From: Panacagrimonas sp965216805
GTDB lineage: Bacteria; Pseudomonadota; Gammaproteobacteria; Nevskiales; Nevskiaceae
Reading direction: 5' to 3'
Length of the DNA stretch: 64,000 bases
NCBI RefSeq assembly: GCF_965216805.1
Contig: NZ_CBDCGN010000002.1
Coordinates: 1,240,001 to 1,304,000 of the forward strand
Below the pieces are notes generated by a model, which searched no databases, was not told the DNA's origin, and saw only the letters and a list, made by a program, of their open reading frames with translations. The position numbers and the translations under genes are program-made. Each line of letters starts with the position of its first letter. Positions within the stretch are counted from its first letter, which is position 1. Shown piece after piece: positions 26,444-36,094 of this stretch.

Positions 26444-28144
26444 TCACGCCAATCGTTCCAGCACCGCCGCCACGCTGGCCTGGATCAGCTCCGGCTTGTC
26501 GCCATCGCGGCGCTTGTACTCGTAGTGGTTGTTGGCCAGGCTTTTTTCGCCGATGACGATGCGGTGTGGAATGCCGACCAGATCCGCATCGGCAAACATC
26601 GGCCCCGGGCGCAGACCGCGATCATCCAGCAGCGCGTCGACGCCGGCTGTACACAGATCAAGGTAGAGCTGTTCCGCGACGCTCTTCACGCGCTCCGACT
26701 TGTCGGTGCCGATAGGGCACACGATGACACGGAACGGCGCAATGGCGTCCGGCCAGCGCATGCCGTTAGTGTCGTAGCGCTGTTCGATCACCGCCGCGGC
26801 CAGACGCGATACGCCAATGCCGTAGCAGCCCATCTCGGGGGTGACCGCCTGACCCTGCTCGTCAAGCACGGTGAATTCCATGGCCTGGGTGTATTTCCTG
26901 CCGAGCTGAAAGATGTGGCCGCCCTCGATGCCGCGATAGAACTTGATCTCACCCTGACCGTCGGGGCTGGCATCGCCCTCACAAATTTTCCGCAGGTCCG
27001 CCGCGTCGGGAATTGCGCAGTCGCGTTCCCAATTGACGCCCTTGAGGTGATGGTCGTTGACATTCGCCCCGCAGACGAAGTCCGCCAGTTCCAACGCGGC
27101 ATGATCGGCGATGACCGGTATCGGGCAGTCCACCGGACCCAGATATCCCACCTCGCAGCCGAACGCGGCCTGCACGTCTTCGATCTTCGCCATCTCGAAG
27201 GGGCTGGCGATCAGCGAATGCTTGGCCGCCTTGACCTCGTTGAGTTCATGGTCGCCGCGCAGCGCGATGCCGACCAGACCACCCTCGCGGGCCTTGGCGA
27301 CGAGCAGTTTGACCTTGGCGGTGAGCGCTACGTTGAGGAATTTTGAAACCTGTTCGCAGGTTTTTTGGCCCGGCGTCGAGACCTGTTCCAGCGTCTGGCT
27401 CGCCGCAGGGCGTGCCCGACCCGAAGGCGGGCAGGCCGCGGCTTCGACGTTGGCGGCGTAGCTGCCCTCGGTCGCGACCGCGAGCAGGTCTTCACCCGAT
27501 CCGGCGAGGATGTGGAACTCCTCGGATTTCGCGCCACCGATGTTGCCGCTGTCGGCCTGCACGATGCGAAAGTCCGCACCGATGCGCTCGAACACGCGCG
27601 CATAGGCACCGCGCATGTTGTGATACTCGCGGTCCAGATCCGCGGCGTCCATGTGAAAGGAGTAGGCATCCTTCATCAGGAATTCACGCGCGCGCATCAG
27701 GCCGAAGCGCGGGCGGCGCTCGTCGCGGAATTTGGTTTGGACCTGGTACCAGTTGAATGGCAACTGGCGATACGAGCGCACGTCCTGCTTGGCGTGATGC
27801 ACGATCACTTCCTCGTGTGTGGGGCCATAGGCGTAGTCGTTCTGATGGCGGTCCTTGATGCGCAGCATCTCGGCGCCCATGGTCTGCCAGCGGCCGGATT
27901 GCTGCCACAGCTCGGCCGGCTGGATCGAGGGCATCAGCAGCTCGGCGGCACCGGCACGGTCCATCTCCTCGCGCACGATGTTCTCGATCTTGCGCAGCAC
28001 GCGCAGACCCATCGGCATCCAGGTGTAGAGGCCGGCGCCGAGCTTGCGGATGAAGCCCGCACGCTGCAGCAACTGGTGGGAGACCACGTCGGCGTCGGCC
28101 GGGGTTTCCTTGGTGGTGGACAGCGGGAAGCGGGACAGGCGCAT
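26444..28144 (-). CDS. proS: Prolyl-tRNA synthetase (bacterial type)
   Basis: The 566-residue class II synthetase has motif 1/2 features (AGLYTWMPMGLRVLRKIENIVREEM; FRDERRPRFGLMRAREFLMKDAYSF) and motif 3 (GCYGIGVSRL). A YbaK-like editing insertion lies between motifs 2 and 3 (about residues 225-385). It charges tRNA-Pro. The ATG at 28144 gives the standard N-terminus MRLSRFPLSTTKE. It is not in an obvious operon. Confidence 0.97.
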   Translation of the reverse strand: MRLSRFPLSTTKETPADADVVSHQLLQRAGFIRKLGAGLYTWMPMGLRVLRKIENIVREEMDRAGAAELLMPSIQPAELWQQSGRWQTMGAEMLRIKDRHQNDYAYGPTHEEVIVHHAKQDVRSYRQLPFNWYQVQTKFRDERRPRFGLMRAREFLMKDAYSFHMDAADLDREYHNMRGAYARVFERIGADFRIVQADSGNIGGAKSEEFHILAGSGEDLLAVATEGSYAANVEAAACPPSGRARPAASQTLEQVSTPGQKTCEQVSKFLNVALTAKVKLLVAKAREGGLVGIALRGDHELNEVKAAKHSLIASPFEMAKIEDVQAAFGCEVGYLGPVDCPIPVIADHAALELADFVCGANVNDHHLKGVNWERDCAIPDAADLRKICEGDASPDGQGEIKFYRGIEGGHIFQLGRKYTQAMEFTVLDEQGQAVTPEMGCYGIGVSRLAAAVIEQRYDTNGMRWPDAIAPFRVIVCPIGTDKSERVKSVAEQLYLDLCTAGVDALLDDRGLRPGPMFADADLVGIPHRIVIGEKSLANNHYEYKRRDGDKPELIQASVAAVLERLA

Positions 28145-28229
28145 TGCAGGCGAGGGGCTTTCGGACGGGCGCAGATTGTAGCGGTGTCCCCGCGGGCAAG
28201 CCCCCGCCGCGCAAAGGTGTGTCGAACCG

Positions 28230-29897
28230 CTAAACCAGTTCGCCGACGCAGAAATGCGCCATGTGCCTTTCGGCAAGCTTGGAGTGATAGTCGCCGAACT
28301 CGGCGGTCGCGTCCTTGCCGGCATACATGCGCGCCACGAAGGGCCCACCGGGGTGGCGGTCCTTCCACTGGCTGAAGTCATAGACCTTGCCGCGGATGAT
28401 GATCCAGCAGTCCTCGAAGCTGGCGTGCTGCGCCACTTCCGCGCGCGTGATCCTGCGATCGCCCTTGAGCGAAACCGGCGGCGCCCACAGGTTCTGCGCG
28501 ATTTCCTTGCGGGTCTGCAGCGCTGCCGAGCGCGAGCGGAAATCCCAGGGCCCGAGCTTGCGCGCAGGCAACTTGTCGCCGATGTTCCGCGCGTCGAACG
28601 CGTAGATCCAGTTCATGTCATTGCCGGCGCGCTGCTCGTGGCTGAAGAACGGGTAGTCGCGCTCGTCGACGGCCGCGAGGATCGCGCGGCGCTCGGGGGA
28701 ATCTTCGGGCTCCAGGTGCTTGAACAGGAACTTGGAGCCGAACTGGAAGCGCGTCGCGCGGTAGTGGCGCACCCGCTCGTAGTGAAGCAGCGCGGAGTAC
28801 ACGTCCTCGCGATGCAGCTTGAAGGCCATGCTCAGCGCGGCGCCGTCCTCGAAGCTCTGCGTGGCGGCCTGGCCCATCGTCGGCAGCATCGGGTGCGCAG
28901 CGTCACCGAGCACGCAGATGCGGCCGTCGGTCCAGTGCTCGAAGGCATCGCGGTCGTACAGGCCCCACTTGGTCGGCTTCTCGATACCGCCGACCAGGGC
29001 CAGCACATCGTCCAGGCGCACATCGCCGGCAAACGCGATGCCCATGCGTTCCCGCATCTCGGCCGGATCGGCCGCAAACCAGTCGCCCTCGTCGCCCTCG
29101 AATTCGGCCGAGTCGGGTTCGTGGTACGCCGACCAGACATTGAGCAGTTCGCCGCCGCGCACCCAGTAGGTGAGCGCCCAGGCCCGCTGGGTCTTGCGCA
29201 CGTCCATGCTGAAGCTGTCGATGGGATTGTGGTCCATCGGGCTGCCGTCGGCCTTTCGCAAGGCGGCGACCTTGGCGCGCGGGATGAGGCCGCGATAGCA
29301 GGTCACCGCGGTCCAGCGCCGCTTCGGGTTGTTGGGCCATACCTGCTTGACCACTTCGGAGTTGATGCCGTCAGCACCGATCAGAAGTTCGCCGGTGGCC
29401 GCGGTGCCGTCGGCGAAATTGGCGGTGACGGTGTCGGCAGCCTGGCTCAGGCCGGTCAGACGCTTGTTCATGTGTACGCGGATCGGACAGTCCACGCCCG
29501 AGTCCGGCCCCAGCTCCAGCGCCCGCTTGTACAGGCACATCAGCAGATCCATGCGGTGCATGTGATGGAAGCCCGCACCGTCGTTGGCCGCGGTGTTGTG
29601 ATCGATGGGCTTCCGCGACACCGTGCCGTCCGGGAAGATCTCGCGAGTCGCTTCGCGGATCGCGGCGCGGCCGCCGTCGATGGCGCCCTGCGGACCCTTG
29701 GGATCGCCACCATCCAGATCGATGCCGAGCCACTTGCAGAGCCGCGCACCATTGGGCGCGATGTTGAGACCGGCGCCGGCCGTGCTCGGTGTGCGAGTTT
29801 GCTCGTAGACGTCGATGGAGGTGAATACTCGGGCTTCGCGCAGCGCAATCGCAGCAAAAAGCCCTCCCATGCCGCCGCCCGCGATGAGCACTCGCAT
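28230..29897 (-). CDS. FAD-dependent hydroxylase fused to a cytochrome b5 domain
   Basis: In this 555-residue protein, residues 1-~400 form a PHBH/salicylate-hydroxylase-like FAD monooxygenase, with N-terminal GGGMGGL, a central DG-type segment LLIGADGINS and the FAD-ribityl motif ICVLGDAAHPMLPTMGQ. Residues ~475-555 are a cytochrome b5-type heme domain with DRHPGG (first His ligand) and YHSKLAERHM (second His). Fusion suggests electrons are passed to or from heme during aromatic hydroxylation (inference). No promoter or partner gene is evident. Confidence 0.88.
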   Translation of the reverse strand: MRVLIAGGGMGGLFAAIALREARVFTSIDVYEQTRTPSTAGAGLNIAPNGARLCKWLGIDLDGGDPKGPQGAIDGGRAAIREATREIFPDGTVSRKPIDHNTAANDGAGFHHMHRMDLLMCLYKRALELGPDSGVDCPIRVHMNKRLTGLSQAADTVTANFADGTAATGELLIGADGINSEVVKQVWPNNPKRRWTAVTCYRGLIPRAKVAALRKADGSPMDHNPIDSFSMDVRKTQRAWALTYWVRGGELLNVWSAYHEPDSAEFEGDEGDWFAADPAEMRERMGIAFAGDVRLDDVLALVGGIEKPTKWGLYDRDAFEHWTDGRICVLGDAAHPMLPTMGQAATQSFEDGAALSMAFKLHREDVYSALLHYERVRHYRATRFQFGSKFLFKHLEPEDSPERRAILAAVDERDYPFFSHEQRAGNDMNWIYAFDARNIGDKLPARKLGPWDFRSRSAALQTRKEIAQNLWAPPVSLKGDRRITRAEVAQHASFEDCWIIIRGKVYDFSQWKDRHPGGPFVARMYAGKDATAEFGDYHSKLAERHMAHFCVGELV

Positions 29898-30140
29898 TCC
29901 GCCCTCCTTGTATGCGCAGCTCCCGGCGTAAGCCCCTCAGGTGTGAGGCCGGCCAGTCCTGCGAACAAAGCTGCTCACGCCGAGACCGGCGTCCCGAGTA
30001 TCGCGGGCGAAATTTTGTGACGGAATACGGAATCGATTGGCATGTCGATTCATGCGGCCATGTTGCACATCATCGAAACCTGCGCTAACGAGCCCCCAAG
30101 GCACCAAGGCCAAGGGGGCTGTGTGCGAGGTGACGGGGCC

Positions 30141-30557
30141 TTACATGCCGACGGTTTTGAGCAGGCCCCAGGCCATGTAGGCGATCAGGCCGAGCTGGGC
30201 CAGGAAGAACGTGGCACGCAGCAGCACCAGGATGAAGGACGTGCCGATCAGATGGACGACGCCTTGCGCAACGCGGGCATACAGCACCCAGGCGGCAAGG
30301 CCGTCGACCACCGCACTTTGGCCCATGGCGGCGGCGGCCAGCACCACAGCGGCGAACAGCGGGATGTTCTCCACGCTGTTGGCGTGGGCGTGGCTGGCGC
30401 GTACGACGATGCCCGGATCTTCCACCGGCTTGCCACGACCCCAGGCATCTGCGGGCTTCTTGAAGGTGAGCACCAGCGGTATGCGATAGCCGGCGTAGAA
30501 CAGCACCAGCACAATCATCCACAGAACGTAATACAGCAGCGCTTCGATTCCAGTCAT
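30141..30557 (-). CDS. MAPEG-family membrane protein
   Basis: The 138-residue protein has four hydrophobic helices and the MAPEG pattern RASHAHANSVENIPLFAAVVLAA followed by ARVAQGVVHLIGTS. MAPEG proteins include membrane glutathione transferases and peroxidases; bacterial copies are mostly uncharacterised. It is a single gene upstream of the oxidoreductase on the same strand. Confidence 0.85.
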   Translation of the reverse strand: MTGIEALLYYVLWMIVLVLFYAGYRIPLVLTFKKPADAWGRGKPVEDPGIVVRASHAHANSVENIPLFAAVVLAAAAMGQSAVVDGLAAWVLYARVAQGVVHLIGTSFILVLLRATFFLAQLGLIAYMAWGLLKTVGM

Positions 30558-30698
30558 TGGTCTTCCCCGGTTGTGATGGTTCGAGTCATGGGCAGCGCCG
30601 TTGGCGTGCTGGCGGATTATGCCCCTGTGATCCGGGTTGCGCGCGATGACCAGCGGAGTAATGGTTTGCCCGAGTCAGGTACTTGGGGGCGTACCAAC

Positions 30699-30728
30699 GA
30701 ATCAGGGCCCGCGAACGGGCCCTGATTC
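30699..30728. terminator. 12-bp perfect hairpin downstream of phoX
   Basis: GAATCAGGGCCC (30699-30710) and GGGCCCTGATTC (30717-30728) pair perfectly around a 6-nt loop, 27 bp past the PhoX stop on the minus strand. No clear T tract follows, so it is a terminator-like or stabilising hairpin rather than a proven intrinsic terminator. Confidence 0.6.
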
Positions 30729-30754
30729 GGTTCTGCATCGGCTGGAACGAAACC

Positions 30755-32908
30755 TCAGAGCCCGATCTCGCCGCCATCGTCGCGGGTGATGACGATGGTT
30801 GCCGAGCGTGGCCGGTTGCCGGTCTCACCGCTTACCAGAGCGTTGCGCGAGTTGCTCGGCCAGGTGCTCCGGGGCTCGTCCAGGGAGCCGCCCTCGCCCG
30901 GATGTTGCACGTTGACAAACATGGTGCGGTTGTCCGGCGTCATGTCCACGCCGGTGATTTCGCAGCCCACCGGTCCGACCAGGAAGCGACGCACCGTGTC
31001 CGGCGTAGCAGGCGCACCGACCACCGTGGCCTGGCTGCCGATGGTGCGCGGCCCGCCGTCTCCGACGCTGCCCGGAAGCGCGGCAAGCATCTGATTGTTG
31101 CTGCGGCCGGCACCGGGGAATTCACCGTCATCGGTCTGGATCCACAGCACGCCGCGGTTGTCGAACCACAAGCCATCGGGGCTGGAGTGATCGTTGTCGT
31201 CGGTGAGGCCCGACACGTTGGCGAGGCTGGGGTCGGCGTTGGCGGGCGCACCGAACAGATAGATATCCCAGGTGAAGCTGGTGGCGCCGACGTTGTCGCC
31301 GTCCTCGCGCCAGCGGATGGTGTGGCCGTTGGGATTGCCATTGGTGGCGCCGGTGCCGCTACGGGCGTAGTTGCGCGGGTTGGCGGCGTCGGTGGCGTCG
31401 ACTGCAGTGCGCGCGGTGTTGTTGGTCAATGTCATATAGACCTCGCCGTTGACCGGGTTGACGGCGCCCCATTCGGGTCGATCCATCTGGGTGGCGCCGA
31501 CAGCGTCAGCGGCCAGGCGGGTGGCGACGCAGATGTCACCCTGGTTGGTGAAAGGGAACAGGCTGTTGTCGGCGTTCAGACCGTTAAGGCCGAAGCCCAA
31601 TTCGATCCAGTCGCCGCTGCCGTCGGCGTTGAAGCGCGCGACATAGAGTTTGCCGTCATCAAGATATTTGTCGCCAGCGGTGAGCCCGGCCACCGCGTCG
31701 GCCGGGTCCCAGTTGGCATTGCTGACGTACTTGTAGATGTACTCGAAGCGCGAGTCGCAACCCATGTAGTACACGATGGGCTGGCCGGCACGCACCGGAC
31801 CGACCCAGGCGCCTTCGTGCACGAAACGGCCCAGCGCGGTGCGCTTCTGCGGTGTCGAAGTCGCGCTATACGGGTCGATCTCGACGATGTAGCCGAAGGT
31901 GTTGGGCTCGTTGCGGTAATCCGCAGCGGCGGAGGCAGCCTTTACCGTGATGTCGAAGCGGGTATAGACGTCGCCCGACACCGTATCCCAGTCGCGATAG
32001 GAAAAGCCGCGGCTGTCGGGTCCCATGCCGTAGCGGGCAAACAGCGCGTTGTCGGCCAGGCTGCGCTGCGCCATGTCGTCGTCGCGGCGGAAATAGCTGA
32101 ACCAGTTTTCTTCGCAGGTCAGGTAAGTGCCCCAGGGTGTGTAGCCGTGCCCGCAATTATTGAGGGTGCCGCGCGTGCGGGTGCCGCCGCTGGAGTAAGG
32201 CGTGGTCAGGCGCGCGTTGCCGCGGGCCGGGCCAGTGATGTTCATGTTGGTGAAGGCGGTGACGCGGCGGTTGAAGCTGGAATCCTGCACGTATTCCCAG
32301 CCACTGGCGCCGTCGCGAACCTCGATCACCGACACGCCGTGTGCGTTCATCTCCTTGACCACCTCGGCGGCGAGGCGGTTGCCGTTGGCATCCACATTGC
32401 GCTGTCCGTTGGCGTGGATGTAATCGTCGAGCACCTGCTCGTGATTGATGCACAGCAGGCCACGGCTGGAGTTGTTGTGATCGGCCGTGCCACTGTCCGA
32501 CAGGCCGAAGTAGTACATGCCGTCGTGCTGGTCACCGGCACGCAGGGCCGAGTCGCCGTCGGTACCGTCGTTGGAGAAATCGCTGACGGTGGCGGAGATG
32601 GGATCGCCGAAGGCATAGAGCGCGCGGGCGGAATATCCCGCCGGCAGGGTGACGCGATCACTGAGATTCTTGGGGACGGCGCTGAAACCCAGTGCGTCTG
32701 GCGTCGCCACCGGATCGCCACCGCCGCCGCCGTTGCTACTGCCGCCGCAGCCGACCAGGGCGAAGCCGCCGAACATGGAGGTCGCGGCCACCGATAACCC
32801 GCCGCGCAGCACGTCGCGCCGCGCCAGTCGTTGCTGCAGGATCGATTCAAAGGTCGTGTTGCCGGAACGATTGCTGTTGTCGTCGGCGCTGTGCAGGGTG
32901 TCGCTCAT
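30755..32908 (-). CDS. PhoX-family alkaline phosphatase (DUF839), Tat-exported
   Basis: The 717-residue protein has a twin-arginine signal (ARRDVLRGGLSVAATSMFGG, then VGC, so it may be a Tat lipoprotein). A Gly-rich linker and the DUF839 PhoX beta-propeller follow, with CINHEQ, NCGHGYTPWGTYLTCEENW and MFVNVQHPGE. PhoX enzymes are Ca2+/Fe3+-dependent periplasmic phosphomonoesterases expressed under phosphate limitation. A Pho box was not identified by eye in the short upstream gap. Confidence 0.9.
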   Translation of the reverse strand: MSDTLHSADDNSNRSGNTTFESILQQRLARRDVLRGGLSVAATSMFGGFALVGCGGSSNGGGGGDPVATPDALGFSAVPKNLSDRVTLPAGYSARALYAFGDPISATVSDFSNDGTDGDSALRAGDQHDGMYYFGLSDSGTADHNNSSRGLLCINHEQVLDDYIHANGQRNVDANGNRLAAEVVKEMNAHGVSVIEVRDGASGWEYVQDSSFNRRVTAFTNMNITGPARGNARLTTPYSSGGTRTRGTLNNCGHGYTPWGTYLTCEENWFSYFRRDDDMAQRSLADNALFARYGMGPDSRGFSYRDWDTVSGDVYTRFDITVKAASAAADYRNEPNTFGYIVEIDPYSATSTPQKRTALGRFVHEGAWVGPVRAGQPIVYYMGCDSRFEYIYKYVSNANWDPADAVAGLTAGDKYLDDGKLYVARFNADGSGDWIELGFGLNGLNADNSLFPFTNQGDICVATRLAADAVGATQMDRPEWGAVNPVNGEVYMTLTNNTARTAVDATDAANPRNYARSGTGATNGNPNGHTIRWREDGDNVGATSFTWDIYLFGAPANADPSLANVSGLTDDNDHSSPDGLWFDNRGVLWIQTDDGEFPGAGRSNNQMLAALPGSVGDGGPRTIGSQATVVGAPATPDTVRRFLVGPVGCEITGVDMTPDNRTMFVNVQHPGEGGSLDEPRSTWPSNSRNALVSGETGNRPRSATIVITRDDGGEIGL

Positions 32909-33063
32909 GATGCTCCTTGCGAATTGCTTGAGGCTGGGATCGCTGCGGAGACTAGTTGCGCAATATGTCGATTACCTGACCGTTTGGTGAACATTGCAGC
33001 CCAATCGCCGCGGCAATGTCACCGCGCTGCCATAAAATCCTGCAGCCTTTGCTCGCAGCTCTC

Positions 33064-35121
33064 ATGACGACGACCGCCGAATTCGACTCCCGCGCCTTCC
33101 TGTCCCAGCTCACCTTGCAGCCTGGCGTCTACCGCATGTATGGCGAAGGCGACGAGCTGTTGTACGTGGGCAAGGCGCGCAATCTGCGCAAGCGGGTCGG
33201 CTCGTATTTCCTGCGCGCTTCGGGCAACCCGCGCATCGAGGCCATGGTGTCGCAGGTGGTGCGGGTGGACGTGACGATCACGCATTCCGAGGACGAGGCG
33301 CTGATCCTGGAATCCAACCTCATCAAGGAGCTGTCGCCGCGCTACAACATCGTGTACCGCGACGACAAGAGTTATCCGTACCTGCGCTTCACCGATCACC
33401 CGTACCCACGCATCAGCAATTATCGCGGTGCGCGCAGCGGCAAGGATCGCTACTTCGGGCCATTCCCCAGCGCCAGCTCGGTGCGCGAAACCCTTTACAC
33501 ACTGCAGAAACTATTCCTGCTACGGCCGTGTCGCGACAGTTTCTTCGCCAACCGCCAGCGGCCCTGCCTGCAGCACCAGATCCATCGCTGCTCGGCGCCC
33601 TGCGTGGGATTGATCTCGCAGGAGGACTACGCGCGCGATCTGCGCAATGCCGCGCGCCTGCTGGAAGGCAAAGGCGACGAACTCGCCAGCGAGCTGGGCA
33701 ACGAAATGGAACGCGCTTCAGAGGCGATGGAATACGAGCGCGCCGCGCGACTGCGCGACCAGATCGGCGCACTCAAGCGCGTGCGCGAAAACCGCACCAT
33801 CACCGGCGGCGCGCAGGACCTGGACGTCGTTGCATGCGCCTCGCATGCGTCGGCCAGTTGCCTGGTGGTAATGAGCGTGCGCGACGGTCTCAACCTGGGG
33901 CATCGCAGTCATTTTCCGCGCCATCCGGCACACACCGCACCAGAGGAGTTGTTGGAAAGCTTCCTCGGCCAGCATTACCTGGAACAACCACCGCCGCCTG
34001 AAATCCTGCTCAGCCACGAGCTGGACGATCTGGACTGGCTGCAGCAGGCGTTGGGCAAGGCCGCCGGGCGCAAGGTGGAGATTCGCCGACCGCAACGCGG
34101 CGCCAAACTCAGGCTGCTCGAGATGGCGCAGAGCACGGCCGCGCAGGCCTTGTCCACCCGCCTGGTGGAAGCGGCCAGCATGGATCAGCGCCTGCTGGAA
34201 TTGCAGCAGGCGCTGGACTTGGAGCGGCCGCCGCGGCGCATGGAATGTTTCGACATCAGCCATACCCGCGGCGAGCGCACCGTGGCGTCCTGCGTGGTGT
34301 TTAACGAAGACGGACCGCTGAAGTCGGCATATCGCAAATTCAACATCGAAACTTCGGAGGACGGGTGGCAGCCCCGAAAGAATGGGGAGTCGCCGGAAGC
34401 AGCGTCCGTCCCTTTGTCCGGAGTGCTGTCGCAGGACGGCCTCGGGGCCTGCGACTCCTCCCGACTGCCGATTCCCGATTCCCGCGCGGCGATCACCGCC
34501 GGCGATGACTACGCGGCCATCAAGCAGGCCGTGAAGCGCCGTTTCGCGCGCGCCAAAGCAGGTGAGGGCGCGACCGCGACCCGGAGCGTGCCTAGCACGT
34601 CGGAGCTCGAGCAGTCGCCGGAGGCGGCTCGTGTACCCGCGCTCGTATCCGCTCGCGACACCGCCGCGAAGCCACCTCTGCCCGACGTGCTGTTCATCGA
34701 CGGCGGCAAAGGTCAGTTGCAGGCGGCTCTGGATGCGCTGGACGAATTGGGCATCGCCGATCTACGCGTGGTGGCCATCGCCAAGGGTCCGACCCGCAAG
34801 CCCGGTCTGGAGGAGCTCATCATGGCTGAGCGGGAGCATCCGCTGCGCCTGCCGCCCGATTCGCCCGCCCTGCACCTGATTCAGCGGATCCGCGACGAAG
34901 CCCATCGGTTTGCCATCACCGGGCATCGCGGGCGGCGCGACAAGGCGCGGCTGGTGTCTGGGCTGGAGAGCGTGGAAGGCCTGGGGCCGACCCGACGTCG
35001 CGCCCTGCTCAAGGCCTTCGGCGGGCTGGCGCAGGTCAAGCGCGCTGGCGTGGATGAGATCGCCAAGGTCGAAGGTATCAGCGCCACCCTGGCTGCCCGC
35101 ATCCATGCCCATTTGCGCTGA
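33064..35121 (+). CDS. uvrC: Excinuclease ABC subunit C
   Basis: The 685-residue protein has a GIY-YIG nuclease domain (GVYRMY...YVGKARNLRKRVGSYF), a UVR motif (ASEAMEYERAARLRDQIGALK), the RNase H-like endonuclease domain (ECFDISHTRGERTVASCVVF; DVLFIDGGKGQ) and C-terminal helix-hairpin-helix repeats. It makes both incisions in nucleotide excision repair. It is longer than typical UvrC because of two extra segments in the RNase H-like domain (about residues 435-480 and 500-540). The ATG at 33064 gives the standard N-terminus. pgsA follows 63 bp later. Confidence 0.95.
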   Translation: MTTTAEFDSRAFLSQLTLQPGVYRMYGEGDELLYVGKARNLRKRVGSYFLRASGNPRIEAMVSQVVRVDVTITHSEDEALILESNLIKELSPRYNIVYRDDKSYPYLRFTDHPYPRISNYRGARSGKDRYFGPFPSASSVRETLYTLQKLFLLRPCRDSFFANRQRPCLQHQIHRCSAPCVGLISQEDYARDLRNAARLLEGKGDELASELGNEMERASEAMEYERAARLRDQIGALKRVRENRTITGGAQDLDVVACASHASASCLVVMSVRDGLNLGHRSHFPRHPAHTAPEELLESFLGQHYLEQPPPPEILLSHELDDLDWLQQALGKAAGRKVEIRRPQRGAKLRLLEMAQSTAAQALSTRLVEAASMDQRLLELQQALDLERPPRRMECFDISHTRGERTVASCVVFNEDGPLKSAYRKFNIETSEDGWQPRKNGESPEAASVPLSGVLSQDGLGACDSSRLPIPDSRAAITAGDDYAAIKQAVKRRFARAKAGEGATATRSVPSTSELEQSPEAARVPALVSARDTAAKPPLPDVLFIDGGKGQLQAALDALDELGIADLRVVAIAKGPTRKPGLEELIMAEREHPLRLPPDSPALHLIQRIRDEAHRFAITGHRGRRDKARLVSGLESVEGLGPTRRRALLKAFGGLAQVKRAGVDEIAKVEGISATLAARIHAHLR
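34365..34680 (+). other. Two low-complexity in-frame insertions within uvrC
   Basis: The usual UvrC core reads from the (K)FNI strand directly into TxGDDYAA. Here about 45 codons (34365-34497) intervene, including GGAGTCGC (34386-34393) and its complement GCGACTCC (34451-34458) and a tandem GATTCCC. A second stretch of about 40 codons (34560-34680) separates the following RRRF(A)R region from DVLFIDGGKGQ. They keep the frame and are flanked by conserved sequence. Confidence 0.6.
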
Positions 35122-35184
35122 GAATCGCTGCCGCTCGCACCGTACCTCAGTGGAAACTGCTGCCGGGAAGCCCGACACTGCAGC

Positions 35185-35751
35185 ATGCCTCTGACGATAC
35201 CCAACGTCCTGACGCTATTGCGCCTGGGCGTCATTCCGATTGTGCTGGGACTGTTTTACCTGCCCTGGCCGTATGCCCATCAATACGCGGCCGCGCTGTT
35301 TGCGCTGGCGGCGGTTACCGACTGGGTGGACGGCTGGCTGGCGCGGCAGCTGGGCCAGACTTCCAAGTTCGGCGCCTTCCTGGACCCTGTGGCGGACAAG
35401 CTGCTGGTGGCCGTCGCCCTGGTGATGCTGCTGTACGACCACCCGGATTCGGTGCTGGCGGTGGTGGTGGCGGTCATCATCGGCCGCGAAATCACCATCT
35501 CCGCGCTGCGCGAATGGATGGCCGAACTGGGCGCGCGCACCAGCGTCGCGGTTGGCTGGGTCGGCAAGATCAAGACCGGCTTCCAGATGGTGGCGATCCT
35601 GCTGATGCTGTGGGAGCGCCCCACCTTTGGTCTGCCCATCTACGAGATCGGCTTCGGCCTGCTGATCGTGGCGGCCGTGCTCACGGTGTATTCGATGGTG
35701 GTGTACCTGCGTGCGGCCTGGCCGTTCATGAAAGAGGACCATCCGGTCTGA
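35185..35751 (+). CDS. pgsA: CDP-diacylglycerol-glycerol-3-phosphate 3-phosphatidyltransferase
   Basis: The 188-residue membrane protein has the CDP-alcohol phosphotransferase motif DGWLARQLGQTSKFGAFLD followed by PVAD, and N-terminal IPNVLTLLRLGVIP. It makes phosphatidylglycerophosphate. uvrC-pgsA-tRNA is a classic gammaproteobacterial order. Confidence 0.95.
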   Translation: MPLTIPNVLTLLRLGVIPIVLGLFYLPWPYAHQYAAALFALAAVTDWVDGWLARQLGQTSKFGAFLDPVADKLLVAVALVMLLYDHPDSVLAVVVAVIIGREITISALREWMAELGARTSVAVGWVGKIKTGFQMVAILLMLWERPTFGLPIYEIGFGLLIVAAVLTVYSMVVYLRAAWPFMKEDHPV

Positions 35752-35835
35752 CGCCTGGGCATCGGTCACCCCCTCGCAGCGCCCGTCCGCAGGAGATTGA
35801 CGGCGTGAATCGAGCCGTTACAATGCGCGTCCCGT

Positions 35836-35911
35836 GCGGGAATAGCTCAGTTGGTAGAGCGCAACCTTGCCAAGGTTGAGGTCGCGAGTTCGAACCTCGT
35901 TTCCCGCTCCA
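35836..35911 (+). tRNA. tRNA-Gly (GCC)
   Basis: The 76-nt cloverleaf has acceptor GCGGGAA/TTCCCGC, D-arm AGCTCAGTTGGTAGAGC, anticodon loop TTGCCAA and T-arm GCGAGTTCGAACCTCGT (loop TTCGAAC), ending TCCA. It lies 84 bp downstream of pgsA. Confidence 0.97.
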
Positions 35912-35921
35912 ACGCTTCAGG

Positions 35922-35948
35922 AACCCCGGGCTGCTCCCGGGGTTTTTT
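35922..35948 (+). terminator. Rho-independent terminator after tRNA-Gly
   Basis: AACCCCGGG (35922-35930) pairs with CCCGGGGTT (35936-35944), followed by a run of Ts to 35948. It closes the tRNA-Gly (and possibly pgsA) transcript before tRNA-Cys. Confidence 0.88.
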
Positions 35949-35991
35949 GTTGGACTGGCGGTTCGCACGTGGTGCGACCGACCTCGACGAA

Positions 35992-36065
35992 GGCTGGGTG
36001 GCAGAGTGGTTATGCAGCGGACTGCAAATCCGCGTACGCCGGTTCAATTCCGACCCCAGCCTCCA
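35992..36065 (+). tRNA. tRNA-Cys (GCA), prophage integration target
   Basis: The 74-nt tRNA has acceptor GGCTGGG/CCCAGCC, anticodon loop CTGCAAA (GCA) and T-loop TTCAATT, ending TCCA. The prophage integrase gene begins its 3' end 58 bp beyond, facing the tRNA. The 3' half of the tRNA is therefore the likely attL core, preserved by the phage. Confidence 0.96.
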
Positions 36066-36094
36066 CATTTCATTAGGGTTTTTCTTCGGACAAC

